Part shown: positions 24,902-36,449 of the stretch, in pieces
Layout: every line of letters begins with the position of its first letter
How positions within the stretch are numbered: the stretch's first letter is position 1
Assembly (NCBI GenBank): GCA_029379385.1
Contig: CM055618.1
Location: forward strand, 8,628,134-8,692,133
Reading direction: 5' to 3'
Source: Quillaja saponaria
Taxonomy: Eukaryota > Streptophyta > Magnoliopsida > Fabales > Quillajaceae
Length of the DNA: 64,000 nucleotides
The notes under the pieces: generated by a model
Told to the model about the DNA's origin: nothing
The model's input: only the letters and a program-made list of their open reading frames with translations
The model's database searches: none
Position numbers and translations under genes: made by a program

Positions 24902-27900
24902 ATGGAAAATATTTTGGGTCTTCTAAGACTTCGTATCAAGAGAGGTATTAATCTTGCTGTTCGAGATACACTTAGCAGTGATCCTTATGTTGTTGTCACT
25001 ATGGGCAACCAGGTCTGTCACTTTGCTCTTCTTTGATTTTTAAATTTTCTTCTTCTTTCGTATTGTTTAATCATTGATTTTGTATAGATTATTAGTTATT
25101 TATTAGAATATATATTGGGGTTTGCCTGATTGCTTTAAAGTAAAGCAACTTTTTTATTTTTATCTATACTTTTATGTTTGAGATATTCTTGCTGTTTCCG
25201 TCTGCCAGACCATTTGGGAATGTCATTTCTTGGCTGGGTTATTGCTTCCTTTTCATACTTTTCTGCTGGAAGTCTTTTGCTTTTTTTTTTTTCCTTTTAG
25301 GGGAAGGGAGGATGAAACAACTCCTTGAAATTCTCAATTGATTGTAATCTTTGGTTGATGGAGATGAAAGTAATAATCTGGATACAGCACAGCAATCATT
25401 AAAAAAAAGCATTCTTATTTATTTCGATAATTTCAGGATGGAAGGTTGCATTCAATCGAAAGCAGTAGTACCGAAGATCTTGGAATTATTTGAAAAACAG
25501 TTTTATCAGAAATGAGAGAAGGATCAGATAAGAGATTGGAGTTTTGACTGAAAACAGAATGAGTATCTCTTAACTCTTAAGTTTCTCAGGAAGTGTAATA
25601 AAAGGATAATTAACTACTGTTTTGGTCTAGAGGATTGCCTCAGTTCTCAATTTTGTCCTCCAAGAATGTTTTCTATCAATTTTATCCTCTAAGATTTAGA
25701 ATTTTTCAATCGAGTTATATTCTTTCAATTTTATATTATGCATAAATAAAGTAATTCTACATAATTTAATGATAGAATAACTAAAACAATTTTGCAAAAT
25801 ATAAAAATAACTTATATACATTATTATCTTATGTCACCGTGTGATTATTTGGTTAATTCATAACATATAATGGAATAATGAAACTTGAATGAGAAATTAT
25901 GAATCTAGGGGGATAAAATTGATTAAAAAAATTCTTAGAAGACTAAAATGAAAACTGATACAATCCTGAAGGACTTAAAATAGTAGATAAGCATAAATGT
26001 AATTGTTATTTTAAGTGATTTATATATATATATATATATATATATAACTTTTGAAGTTCTTCTGGAAACTCTAAAAGCATTTCATAATCTATGTGGGTTC
26101 TTCATGGAGATGTCTTTCCTAATTTCTGTTGGCTTCAAAGGAAGATTTTCATTTATTCCCGGTTCTGATTTTGGTTTTAGGACCTGTTTCGAGCTGCTTG
26201 TTTTAATGTGATTCATCCTTTCATTTTGAAGTTTGAAGAGTATCTGACAGTGTCATATTTGCAGATCTATGCAAAACTTAGCAGATTGAATTTCAAAACT
26301 TTCATTTTTAATGCAGAACATTAGTAGTCAGTAATGCAGCTTAGTTCACTTATATTTTATCTCTTCCAGAATTGCTTGGTTTGAAGATTTGGCATTAGAA
26401 TATATATTGGGGTTTGCCTGATTGCTTTAAAGGAAAGCAACTTTTTTTATTTTTATCCATACTTTTATGTTTGAGATATTCTCTCTGTTTCAATCTGCCA
26501 GACCATATCTGGGAATGTTATTTCTTGGATGAGTTATTGCTTCCTTTTCATACTTTTCGGCTGGAAAACTTTTTTTTTTTTTTTTTTTTTCCGGGGAGGG
26601 AGGATGAACCATTTCCTTGAAATTCTCAATTGATTTTAATCTTTGGTTGATGGAGATGAAAGTAATAATCTGTATACAACAATCATTGAAAAAAAGCATT
26701 CTTTTTTGTTTCAATAGTTTCAGGATGGAAGGTTGCATTGCATCGAAAGCAATAATAGTGAAAATCTTGGAATTATTTGAAAAACAGTTTTATCAGAAAT
26801 GAGAGAAGGATCAGATAAGAGATTGGAGTTATGACTGAAAGCAGAATGAGTATCTCTCGAGTTTCTCAGGAAGTGCAATAAAAGGACTATAATTGTAATT
26901 GTTATTTTAAGTGATTTATATATATATATAACTTATTAAGTTCTTCTGGAACTTCTTTTACATATGATTTGAATATATTCCTTCAATTTTGCAAAACAGC
27001 CAATGCCCTTAAGGGGCTCTCTTACAACTTTAGAACTCACAAAAGAACTAATATATATTGATATCAACTTTCAACTGTCAACGTATATATGAAATCACTG
27101 TTCACAATCCTAAACAATTGGAAACTCTAAAAGCATTTCATAATCTATGTGGGTTCTGCATGACGATGTCTTTCCTAATTTGTGTTGGCTTCAAAGGAAG
27201 TTTGTCATTTATTCCTGGGTTCTGTTTTTGGTTTTAGGACCTGTTTCTTGCCACTTGTTTTAATGTGATTCATCCTTTCATTTCGAAGTTTGAAGAGTAT
27301 CTGATTGTGTCATATTTGCAGATCTATGGAAAACTTAGCAGATTGAATTTCAAAACTTCCATTTCTAATGCAGAACATTAGCAGTCAGTAATGCAGCTTA
27401 GTTGACACATAGTTTATCTCGGTTTGAAGATTTGGCATTTAATTTTCTTTCTCTCTACTTTTTCATCAATCAATGCAGAAACTGAAGACTGCTGTGGTAA
27501 AAGACAATTGTAATCCTGAGTGGAATGAAGAATTGACAATTTCTATAAAAGATGTTCACACTCCTATTCATCTGGTAAGTACTATCATCTATCACTGCCA
27601 TCTCATTAGTTATACGATCACAGGACACTTTGGCTAAATAATCATAATGAGTAGAAATACTACTGTAATGGGACTTGTTTGGTTGATAACATGCATATTC
27701 TTTTGTCTCCATCGTCTTGTTTTTTCTAAGAATTATTTTGCACTTGATATTTGTTCTAAAGTTTGGAAAAAAGAAAGTGATGCAAAGCAAAGATATATAT
27801 GTAAGAGACCGGAATATGTTGTAAGTTGTTGATGCTGTTTTTTGGCAGACGGTTTATGACAAAGACACCTTCACTGTAGATGACAAAATGGGGGAAGCAG

Positions 27901-28148
27901 AGATAGATATACAACCATATATAGAAACTTTGAAAATGGGATTGACTGGTCTCCCAAATGGCTGTGCAGTCAAGAGAGTTCAACCAAACAGGTCAAATTG
28001 CCTCTCTGATGAGAGCAGCTGTGTTTGGAACAATGGAAAAATAATTCAGGAAATGACTCTTAGATTGAGAAATGTAGAATGCGGGGAAGTAGTGGTGCAA
28101 CTTGAGTGGATCGACGTTCCTGGTTGTAAAGGCTTGTCAAGTGTTTGA
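24902..28148 (+). CDS. C2-domain ABA-related (CAR) protein, three exons, intact
   Basis: Exons 24902-25012, 27479-27574 and 27849-28148 are in phase with GT-AG sites and give 168 residues, the usual CAR length. CAR proteins are single C2-domain plant proteins that bind membrane phospholipid with calcium and bring PYR/PYL ABA receptors to the membrane (family knowledge). Visible here: LRLRIKRGINLAVRD at the first strand, SSDPYVVV, NPEWNEELTISI and VYDKDTFTVDDKMGEAEID. The five Asp residues expected to bind calcium are kept: D22, D27, D73, D75 and D81, with the same spacing as in Arabidopsis CARs. The C-terminal half carries the CAR-specific insert and ends in VVVQLEWIDVPGCKGLSSV. Intron 1 is long (2.47 kb) and internally duplicated. 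The related ArfGAP-C2 proteins are excluded because there is no ArfGAP zinc finger and the ORF starts at the C2 domain. Confidence 0.92.
25103..27441 (+). repeat. Direct tandem duplication inside CAR intron 1
   Basis: Unit 1 (about 25103-26396) and unit 2 (about 26397-27441) share long stretches: GAATATATATTGGGGTTTGC (25106 and 26398), CAGGATGGAAGGTTGCATT near 25435 and 26720, and CATTTCATAATCTATGTGGG near 26078 and 27133. Both end in GGTTTGAAGATTTGGCATT. Unit 1 has about 380 bp around 25610-25990 absent from unit 2, and unit 2 has about 180 bp near 26940-27120 absent from unit 1. No exon sequence is included. Confidence 0.9.
26023..26047. repeat. (TA)n microsatellite in CAR intron 1
   Basis: A run of about 12 TA units in unit 1; the matching place in unit 2 (about 26918-26930) has a shorter run. 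Confidence 0.9.
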
Positions 28149-29760
28149 GCTAAATGAGCCTGTCTAATTACTTGTAAAGGCTTCATGTCCCTTTCTGCAA
28201 CCTGCCTTATGTTTTGTATTTCCAAGTGTTACTTTTTGTAATATTACTCTTATCTGTACTGTCATAATTCTAATTGGTGTTAAATGGTTCTCCTTTCTCT
28301 GTAGTAGGAATCATATATGATCATTCTTTTTCTTCGAGTATGATCTTCTTTCTTTTCGTCACCCATTTAACAAAAATGTCTGAAAACGTCTTAATTTATA
28401 GCTTGGCAGTCTGATCTTCTCTTTCTTTATTTCTCAATTTATATTGGAAAATAAAAGAGGTTATTTTGCAGAGGCACTATTGATAGGTACATAGTAAAAC
28501 CCTATTGATAATGTCATTTTCCTTTTAATTTTAGATTCATTACTTCCATTTGTCAAGTGCATTATCTATCATATAACTAAATAGGTCTGAATAGCATCAG
28601 CTCTACAGATTTTTACCGGTGTTGAAAGCCACATCTTAGGTGAAACATCATGGAATAGCTACAGAGAAAGTAAAAGGAGGCAGGGCTCAGTGAAATTCTT
28701 GTGGGTTTTGAATATACGAGCTTCTAGGATTCTCACTTTCTTACATAATTAAGTTGCACCATAGAGGTTGCTATCAGAAAACTTTGTACGTTCTGTAAAT
28801 AAAGTTCGAGCCCTTATCTGGTTAAATGGATAATAATTCTAATGCTAATTTCACTACTTGTTTTTACTGTATAACTTATTATAGACATGAAAAGAACCCT
28901 ATAAGCTTTTACATAATTTGTCACCCTCCAAATCCCACATTGAGAGTGTAATCGGAAGATCAAAATATTTCAATATCAAGTTTTGTTTATGATGTTATGG
29001 ATGACTTGTATTCTCTGTGTTCAGCTGCACTTGACAATGGATGAAACTATAATTCATTGAAATTATAGTCTTCCAGATCAAATCAGTTGCAACTTCTGAT
29101 GATAGCAAGGATCAGAGCAGTATAGACAAAAAGAGAAAGATCTGGATCTTGGAAGTTTGTTTTCAGATATGTTTTGCTGGATGGATATTGAATTTGTAAG
29201 GTTATGGTTTCATGTTTACAGAGTTTGGTCCCAATTATCCTCTGAAGAAATTCTTTCCATGATTATTTGTTCTTTTTCAAGAAATTCTGCCTCAAAATAA
29301 CTTTTTATGCAATATTGCTATTACAACAAATTGCAAATAATAGTAAAGGCCGGAAATGGATCACCTAAAATGTCTTAGACCAGATTGGTACAGACGCTTT
29401 CGGCTATCTTCACCTCAGCCCAGATAGAGTATATGTCCCAAACCAAGAGGAGAAAAAACTGCCATGGCATTGACAATAGTATAGACACCAAAATATTAGG
29501 CGGTGGTTATTCCCTATTTTGATTAGTCAACATTAACAAAAAGTATTGATTAATCAATGTTAAAAAAAAAAAAACATTGATTAGTCAAATTAGGTAAATA
29601 AATGATAATTAGACTCAATTTGTAATTGAAAAATTAATTAAATGTTGATTGAAGTCATTTATTTTCAATCATTTGTCCCCAATTTATATCCATTTACTCT
29701 CAATTATCTTATAAATTCAATTCCTATCACCCCAATCACATTCAATTAATTCAAATTTGT
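28149..29760. other. CAR 3' flank and intergenic
   Basis: The first 150 bases or so look like the CAR 3' UTR (TTTTGTAATATTAC near 28233). No gene is recognised further on. Confidence 0.45.
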
Positions 29761-29812
29761 CTATCTCCACCTCTCTTATAAAACTACCTATCACCACCTC
29801 TCTTATAAAACT
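29761..29812. repeat. Two-copy 27-bp tandem repeat
   Basis: CCACCTCTCTTATAAAACT occurs twice in a row with small differences before it, immediately left of a MITE. Confidence 0.8.
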
Positions 29813-30127
29813 GGATCCGATTCATCTAAAATTTCTTGAGAATTCTACCAAATAGAATTCATTTATGCATAGATATTTCCACCCTTTTTAAAATCCCAAC
29901 CGTCAAATAATTTTATTTAATTAATAAATCAGATATTATATTATAAAATATATCATATTTTTATCCAAATTCTAACCATACACTTAAACTTAAACTGCTA
30001 AACCTAATCTTAATATTGATTCTAATTCTAATTTTATTAAAATTTGTTTTAAAAGAGTTATCGTTAACAAAAATTAAGAGAATTCTATTTGGTATAATTT
30101 CTGAGAAATTCTAGAGAATCCAAATCC
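29813..30127. mobile_element. MITE with about 45-bp terminal inverted repeats
   Basis: The left arm (GGATCCGATTC... ACCAAATAGAATTC at 29847-29860) is matched by the reverse complement of the right arm (GAATTCTATTTGGT at 30079-30092, then GAGAATCCAAATCC). TATAAAA flanks both ends (29803-29809 and 30128-30134), with an extra CT on the left, and is a likely target duplication. The AT-rich centre is non-coding. Confidence 0.7.
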
Positions 30128-30482
30128 TATAAAAAGCCTCATATTGCACAAAATTTCTATACATAAAAGCCCTTGAAACTCATTTATTTTTCTATCTCAA
30201 ACAACAAAAGTTTAAGCAAGTCACGCGAATCCTTGCAATTAAGCTCGATGCCCACAGAGATCACAAGGCTTGTCTTTTCCAACTACTATTCATAAAGACA
30301 TTTTGAAAGAGTATTATCACTTCGAGATCAAACTTTTTAGACAGGTTGAATCAAAAATAATTATTATTTTCCTGTAAAGAATATTAATTTAGAGACTATC
30401 TTTTAAAAATTAAAACAATTGTTTGTACAAGGCTTTGTCCTTTAAATTTCATGCTCAAAATTAATGTTAAAAAATTTCTGAC

Positions 30483-31110
30483 ATGGCCGATAAGACCACT
30501 CTACCTCTATCTCCTAAGAAGATCTCTATGTCAACCTCATCGGATCTCATGGCTAGCATAAAGAAGCAAGCCAACAAGGATATTGGTGCCTCTGCCAAAG
30601 ACGTCACCTCCTTTGCTGTTTGATGTTACTTCTATCAACAAGATCACCTATGATAGTTCAATCACATAAAAGCGGTAAAAGCTCATAAATTAACCATTTC
30701 TCCAATCAGTTGATCAAGTCATGGCCCAACCTTTGATAAAACGGATATCCATTCCACAAGAAAAACTAGCCATAATGTCAATGAAGGAGATTTATCTTTC
30801 TCAAAGCATTTCAAATTATTTGGAGGCAACACTTCATGCTCTAATTAAGAGGAATTCTCATGTTTTTACCATTTCTGAATTGAAGATTGCAAGTTCGAAT
30901 GGCGAGTGGGTGTATTCCACCATGAATGTGTTCTCTTGTGTTGATGTCATGCTTGTCATGATGGTTGAAGTTTAAACGTAAAATATGAAGTACTGAAATT
31001 GAAGAAGAAGATCTTGCTTAAAAATAATGTTGAGCCAAGTCACAACCAACTTGCATTCTCCGTTAGTGTACGTAGTGGGTGGTGTTATGTTTCCACAAGA
31101 TTAGGTAAGA
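30483..31110 (+). pseudogene. Unrecognised broken coding stretch
   Basis: An ATG at 30483 opens 46 codons (MADKTTLPLSPKK...). After a break, similar-looking coding sequence resumes at 30721-30975 (QEKLAIMSMKEIYLSQSISN, GEWVYSTMNVFS) and near 31025-31100 (VYVVGGVMFPQD). The tone is that of a transposon or viral-type polyprotein fragment, but I cannot assign a family. Frames are interrupted by stops, so it is probably dead. Confidence 0.3.
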
Positions 31111-31412
31111 ATTATTTAATTTCCAATTTTGATATGTATGTTAAACTAAAATATAATTAGAAATATCAATTCCAACTTTTAGCCTAATTTCAATTTTGAA
31201 CTCTTGCATAGAATTTACAGAGATTATCAATGCTCAAGATGAGACGTAGACAATATAAACATCTTCAATTAACCACAAAACAAGAGTGGAAGGGTTCGAT
31301 GTATAGGACAAAATCTCTCTAAAATGAAAAATGGAGTCAACTTTTTTATTAGGGAAGGGCGCATGCATCCTCTCACTTTTTCAATTTTCAAAACAATATC
31401 AATAATTTGCAT

Positions 31413-32460
31413 CACTACAAGAAAAGTTCTATATTGGGTTGGGAGGATATTTGACCTGATCCAACAGAGTTGGATTGGATAATATCCAAGTTGTTGGATC
31501 ATTTTTCAACTTAGATTAAATTGGGTCATGATCCATGGATTGATGGATCGGGTTGGGTCCGATTTATCGATCCGTCTTTTTTTTAAATTTTTTTACAAAT
31601 AAGATTAAACTTTGTTTACTTAATGTAATTTTATAAATTGTACACTACTATATAATAAAATAAAAGAAAATTGTAGAATAATATTAAGGGTTGACAAAAT
31701 AGAAGAAATATAAAACAAAATAACTTAGAATAATCTAGAAAAATTTACTTAGATAATTTGCACAAATCTATATAAGAAAATAAAAAATACATAAATTAAT
31801 AAATTTAAACATAGCTAATTTTTTTTTTCTTTTCAAACTCAATTTTATGAATCTAAGAAATTTTGTTAATTGTTTACGTAAATAATTATCTAGAAATTTT
31901 ATTAATTATTTACTCAAATAGTTGTTGTAGGTCTAAATAAGGAAATAGACTAACAAACAAGATATTTATTAACTATTATTACCTATTGAACTTTAGATAA
32001 TTTACTAAAATAATATTTAGAAAATAATTGATTAGTTGTTTTGGTTTACGCTTAGTTTCTATGTTGACTAATTTACAGATTTAAAAAAAAAAAAAAAAAA
32101 ACTAGGTGAGTTGGATCCGGATCTGGTCAGGTCGATCTATCATGACTCATAAATCAGATTAGATTAGATCATATATGATCCAAAAAATCTTTAAATCATG
32201 CTTGGATTGACTCAACCCTTATCCATTGCCATCCTTAAGATAGGCTATCGTGCCAAATTTGTTCGTGTCTAAAAATGCTACCGTTGAGGTCCGTGTCATA
32301 ACCATCAGACTATCAAAGACTTATGAGAGACGAGACTCATGATGCCTATTTTTTAATGCTCAATTTTTTTTGCCACATGGCATAATTATGAAAGACGGAC
32401 TTACCATCTCTATTAGTCTTAATGACGTCTCTGATGTTGTAATTATCAGAGAAAGTTTCT
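31413..32460. mobile_element. CACTA-type left terminus with nested repeat
   Basis: CACTACAAGAAAA at 31413-31425 is the classic terminal motif of plant CACTA elements. An inserted block (about 31434-32243), with GGGTTGGG at one side and CTCAACCC at the other, seems to split it from subterminal sequence with GAGACGAG and GACGGACTTACCATCTC. No opposite terminus is found nearby, so this is a fragment. Confidence 0.4.
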
Positions 32461-33887
32461 CCATTTCTGAAAAGCTAACATTATGTTTAATTTTCTTTTT
32501 AATTTTTTGAATTTTTATTAAAACCTGTATATAAGCAAATAATTTTCAAATTATATAACACAATAAGTTTTATAGCAAAACTACAACAATAGTTTTTAAC
32601 ATAACTCCAAATTAAAATATAAAATTCATAATATCGTTTCAAAACACCACTCCAAAATTAAGTAGTTCATACCATACTTCAACATACAAAGTTCATGATA
32701 CAACATTGAGACTAATCACGGGTCACAAAGATTAGTGTCATCTTGACCGTCATTATGTCGACTAGCCAAAATATAACTAGAAGCATTCCCTTAAATAAAT
32801 TGAAAACAAAATTTTTTAGAGATACTCATAGAAATGGTATAGTATAACAAGTAACGCAAATATACACAGGTCCCCCCCTCCACAGCTACTAATTTCTTCT
32901 GTGCATAAACCAATATTGATTTGCTTCCCCTATCATTTCAAGATTGAATATCATCCAAAATTAAAAATGCGTCTCACCAACAGCAAAGCACATGTTCCAG
33001 CCCATATATTCTGTCAGTCTTTCGGGGCAAAGTTTTCAATGTGGCTTAGATGCCACCTCTTTTGCAGTATACCCCCAGATCCAATATTACAATGTCACGT
33101 GGGGTTTCTTTGAATTCAAAGCTAGATCTTGCTAATCTTTATAATAATTTAAACCTTTAATTGAGAGTATAACCATGGGGTGTTCGTGCACTGTTTTTTC
33201 TTCATCTTGATTTATGGTCTAAGATGATGATTAATTTGACCAATTGAAGCAACAAGTTTTACTTCCCATCATCTTTCCTAGAATGATTCGAATTCTTGCA
33301 AGTAAAAAAAAAAAAAAAAAAATGAAGAGCAAATCTTCTTCATTACCCTATCGAGTCCTCGTATAAAAAAAGAATTAATATTTGTTGTAATATCAATGTT
33401 TTTAAATTTAACACTGTCAATAAATATGAGAGCGACACATGTCACTTAAACCAAATACCATCATCCGTAATTTTAGTCAAATTAACCAATATGTAATAAG
33501 TAAATTAAGTAATAATTCTTATACAATATAATAATTCAAGAACATAGGATCGAATCTCAAGTTCTTTCAAGATGAGAATGATTTATGGACAACGAGAGAA
33601 TATCTTCCATTGTATAGATCCTAGGTCAGACAGGTCTGTATAGAGCAATAAATAATTGAAAGAAACATACAATTAAATTAGCACCAATCTCATATTTTAT
33701 CACAATACAAACTGTGGCAGGTAGCATATATATATAGCAGATAACTTAAAGGCCAATGCCAGGTAATGCGATCTAGCATCCATATAGTACAATTATATGA
33801 ACAAATAACCCCCCATCAGCTTCCATTTGACATTTTATAACACAAGCATTCACACACACATATATAGAACATAGCTTCTCTGTCTGA
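32461..33887. other. AT-rich intergenic, 3' side of the intact MLP gene
   Basis: No gene recognised. The part just before 33888 is probably the 3' UTR of the minus-strand MLP gene. Confidence 0.45.
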
Positions 33888-34957
33888 CTATCCTTCAGTT
33901 AGGTGAGCATCAAGATCTTTGCTCACAGCAATAGCCATCTGCAACAATGAGTGAGGGTCAGGAATTTCACCATGAAGCTTCTCATATTCCATTAACCAGT
34001 GGACCACACTTCCTCCATTCTCATCTTTTCCAGTAACTTGAATAGTGATTTTGAAGCTCTTATAGTGATCCAGGAGATCTCCCTCTATAATTTTGAAAGT
34101 AATTAAATTTTTCTCTTGGTCTATCGCTTCAACCACCTCCTTAGCAACAGCTGCTTTTCCATCTATAAATTCTCACAATCGAGATTAATTAGTTGATTGA
34201 GTTTAACATCAGGCTCAAAACATAACCAACTTTTGGATCTGTGCAGGTAATTGATCTACTCCACCTATTTGGTTGTTAAACGCTACAAACTTGAGCATGT
34301 AGTGTATATGTTTGTAATCTTCTGGTTAGTGATAGATGACATTTATTTAATCGACTCTTTCGATTGGAAATAAAAGGAAAAAAAATGGAAAAAAAAAAAA
34401 AAAACTTGTTAAGCATATATGCTCAGTTATTCAACTCAAGTAAAATTTAAATTTTTAACTAGTTAGTGTGATAACTAGTAGTCAAACCCTATAAAATGAA
34501 TAATACCGAATATTTTAAGCATAAATTATATAAATTACTTTCATCTCATTAAATTTGGGCATCAGTACCTTAATTTAACTACATAAAATAGAAAATTCCA
34601 AAAACATGCATTCCAAAACAATCAACAGTTTCAGAGAATCTAAATTCTAAAAATATAGGCATAGACATCGAACTCCTAATTGCTTGATTAAAGAAATTTT
34701 AATATATGTCATATAAAATATAAAATTGTGACACATTAGGATTTACAGATATTGAAGTAATCAGCCTTACCAAGAGTATAATTCCAGAAGATGACAGAAC
34801 CCACAGTGCCCCATTCACCTTCGTGAATAACAACACCTTGTATATTTCCAGAGGAAACATTGGAAATATGGTGTGTCCTACTGCAGAAGATTTCATGAAA
34901 CTTCTCTGGAGAAGCCTTGATATGTACATCAGTTTCTACTTTACCAAACTCAGCCAT
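33888..34957 (-). CDS. MLP-like protein (Bet v 1 superfamily), intact, two exons
   Basis: Exon 1 is 34771-34957 and exon 2 is 33888-34162. The single phase-1 intron splits the Asp codon of YTLDGKA, the usual MLP intron position. The product has 153 residues, normal for major latex protein-like proteins. Bet v 1/MLP proteins form a small seven-strand barrel with a long C-terminal helix that binds hydrophobic ligands in the cytosol (family knowledge). Seen here: MAEFGKVETDVHIKASPEKF, the glycine-containing loop GEWGTVGSV (about residues 47-55), HYKSFKITIQVTG, and a C-terminal LLQMAIAVSKDLDAHLTEG. A TATA-like run lies 60-75 bases upstream of the ATG. It is the only intact member of this cluster; the other copies are broken. 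Confidence 0.92.
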
Positions 34958-35016
34958 TTTGCTTGTTTTTGACTTGAGATTGATATTTCACACGCAAGTT
35001 GAATATATAAGCATAG

Positions 35017-35031
35017 GCCTTATATATATAG
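35017..35031 (-). promoter_or_regulatory. TATA-like element of the intact MLP gene
   Basis: Minus strand TATATATATAAGGCC, about 60-75 bases upstream of the ATG at 34957, a normal distance for a plant core promoter with a short leader. Confidence 0.6.
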
Positions 35032-35910
35032 CAAAATTTTCATTCTTTTTTTATATTTTGAGATTAGGAAAAGGTCAAAAATGTAATTTTCATCTTTAAA
35101 TTTTTATATAAATTAGTTAGGATTATCTATCTATTACGCACTCATTCATTTATAAACTATGCGATGACTTCGTTGATTCGCTTTTGTCTTTTTCTAATTA
35201 TTTCCCATTACTAATTGTCGCGCGCAATTGATTTAGACACAATCACATGAAGAGTGCCGAAAAGGTTTGTGTCAGGTGATGAAAGAGAAGAGTGGAAAAC
35301 TTAACTAATCAATGACATATACGAATTTTTACTAAAATATTAGATTATATCAGTTTTTAAATTTGTAAGAATAGAAATATTCAGGTATTTTGTGTTTTTT
35401 TATTAAATATGAAAAATTATATCTTTTATAAATATAAGTAATTTTTTGAAAAAGTATTATCAAACCAAGCCTAAATAAATTTGTTATGTATTTTGTGTAG
35501 GTTAATTTATATTATTTCAAATTTAGTTTTTCACTTCAAGATTTTAAAAATTTTTACTTTTTTAATTTCATAAGATTATAATATTATTAATTTTTTTTAA
35601 TCTTATTGTATGTATTTTATACATTTTATTTTATCAGATTTGATTATACATTTATTTATTTTAGACAAATTACTTCTTAAATTTTGTTTGTAAGTTTTAC
35701 CAAAGTTTTTAGTTCCTTGTGTTGTTATTTTTTAATTTTATTTAGATGCATTGTATCCTCAATCTCTACTATTATTAATTTAGATGATCAATATAATTAA
35801 TCAATATGTATCACAAAAATATAATAATGATAAATGTAAAATATTATTTAAAAATATTCTAACCATTATTCTTTCTAGAAATATTTAAAGTCTTATACAA
35901 TTGGTTTATA
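35032..35910. other. Upstream flank of the MLP gene
   Basis: AT-rich. The 35060-35280 part (GATTAGGAAAAGGT, CGAAAAGGTTTGTGTCA) recurs in pieces at 36020-36270 and 37570-37600, showing that the MLP upstream region was duplicated along with the gene. Confidence 0.6.
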
Positions 35911-35981
35911 GCAGATATTGAAATTGTTAGCCTTACCAAGAGCATAATTCCACTTAACCCACACTACCCCATTGACCTTAC
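35911..35981 (-). pseudogene. MLP exon 1 remnant
   Basis: AGCCTTACCAAGAG and ATAATTCCA correspond to the splice donor and last codons of exon 1 of the intact gene (34762-34790), and CCCCATTGACCTTAC to 34810-34825. The rest of exon 1 is deleted and the matching upstream DNA resumes at about 36020. It is a collapsed tandem copy. Confidence 0.7.
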
Positions 35982-36266
35982 ATAATAATTTTTTTTTTAT
36001 TTTTTTTATTTTTTATTTTGTCAGATTAGGAAAAGGTTAAAAATGTAATTCAATCTTTAAATTTTGATATAATTAATTGGTTAGGTTTATCTACCTTCTC
36101 CCCACTCATTCATTTGTTATTAAACTATGTGATCACTTAATTGATTTGCTTTTGACTTTTACTAATATAATTGTTTTGCTTCTTAATAAAAAAATAAGAT
36201 ATAGATTATATATACTTGATTTGCTTTAGTCTATTACTAATGATTTCTCATGCTATAGCGACACCC

Positions 36267-36449
36267 ACAATTCATTTAGGCTTTCAACGATTGAGAACTA
36301 TTTGTAATGTAAAGAGTTACACTATTCTAACCCACAAAAAAACGTTTGTGGGGAAGGGCAGCTGTAAACCTCAGCACACAATTAGACTAACACCCAAAAG
36401 GTGCAGGAATACTAATGGGATACCAGAAAAAAAACAATTCATTTAGGCT
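36267..36449 (+). mobile_element. Short A-tailed retroinsertion (SINE-like) with 16-bp target duplication
   Basis: ACAATTCATTTAGGCT occurs at 36267-36282 and 36434-36449, exactly flanking a 151-bp block (36283-36433) that ends in CCAGAAAAAAAA. A long perfect target duplication plus a 3' A run is the mark of LINE-driven retroposition. I see no clear tRNA-type A/B boxes, so it may be a SINE of unknown class or a retroposed RNA. Confidence 0.7.

Noticed and set aside
26490..26738. Open stretches on both strands within CAR intron 1
   Set aside because: They depend on poly-T and poly-A runs and lie in the duplicated intron units; no domain.
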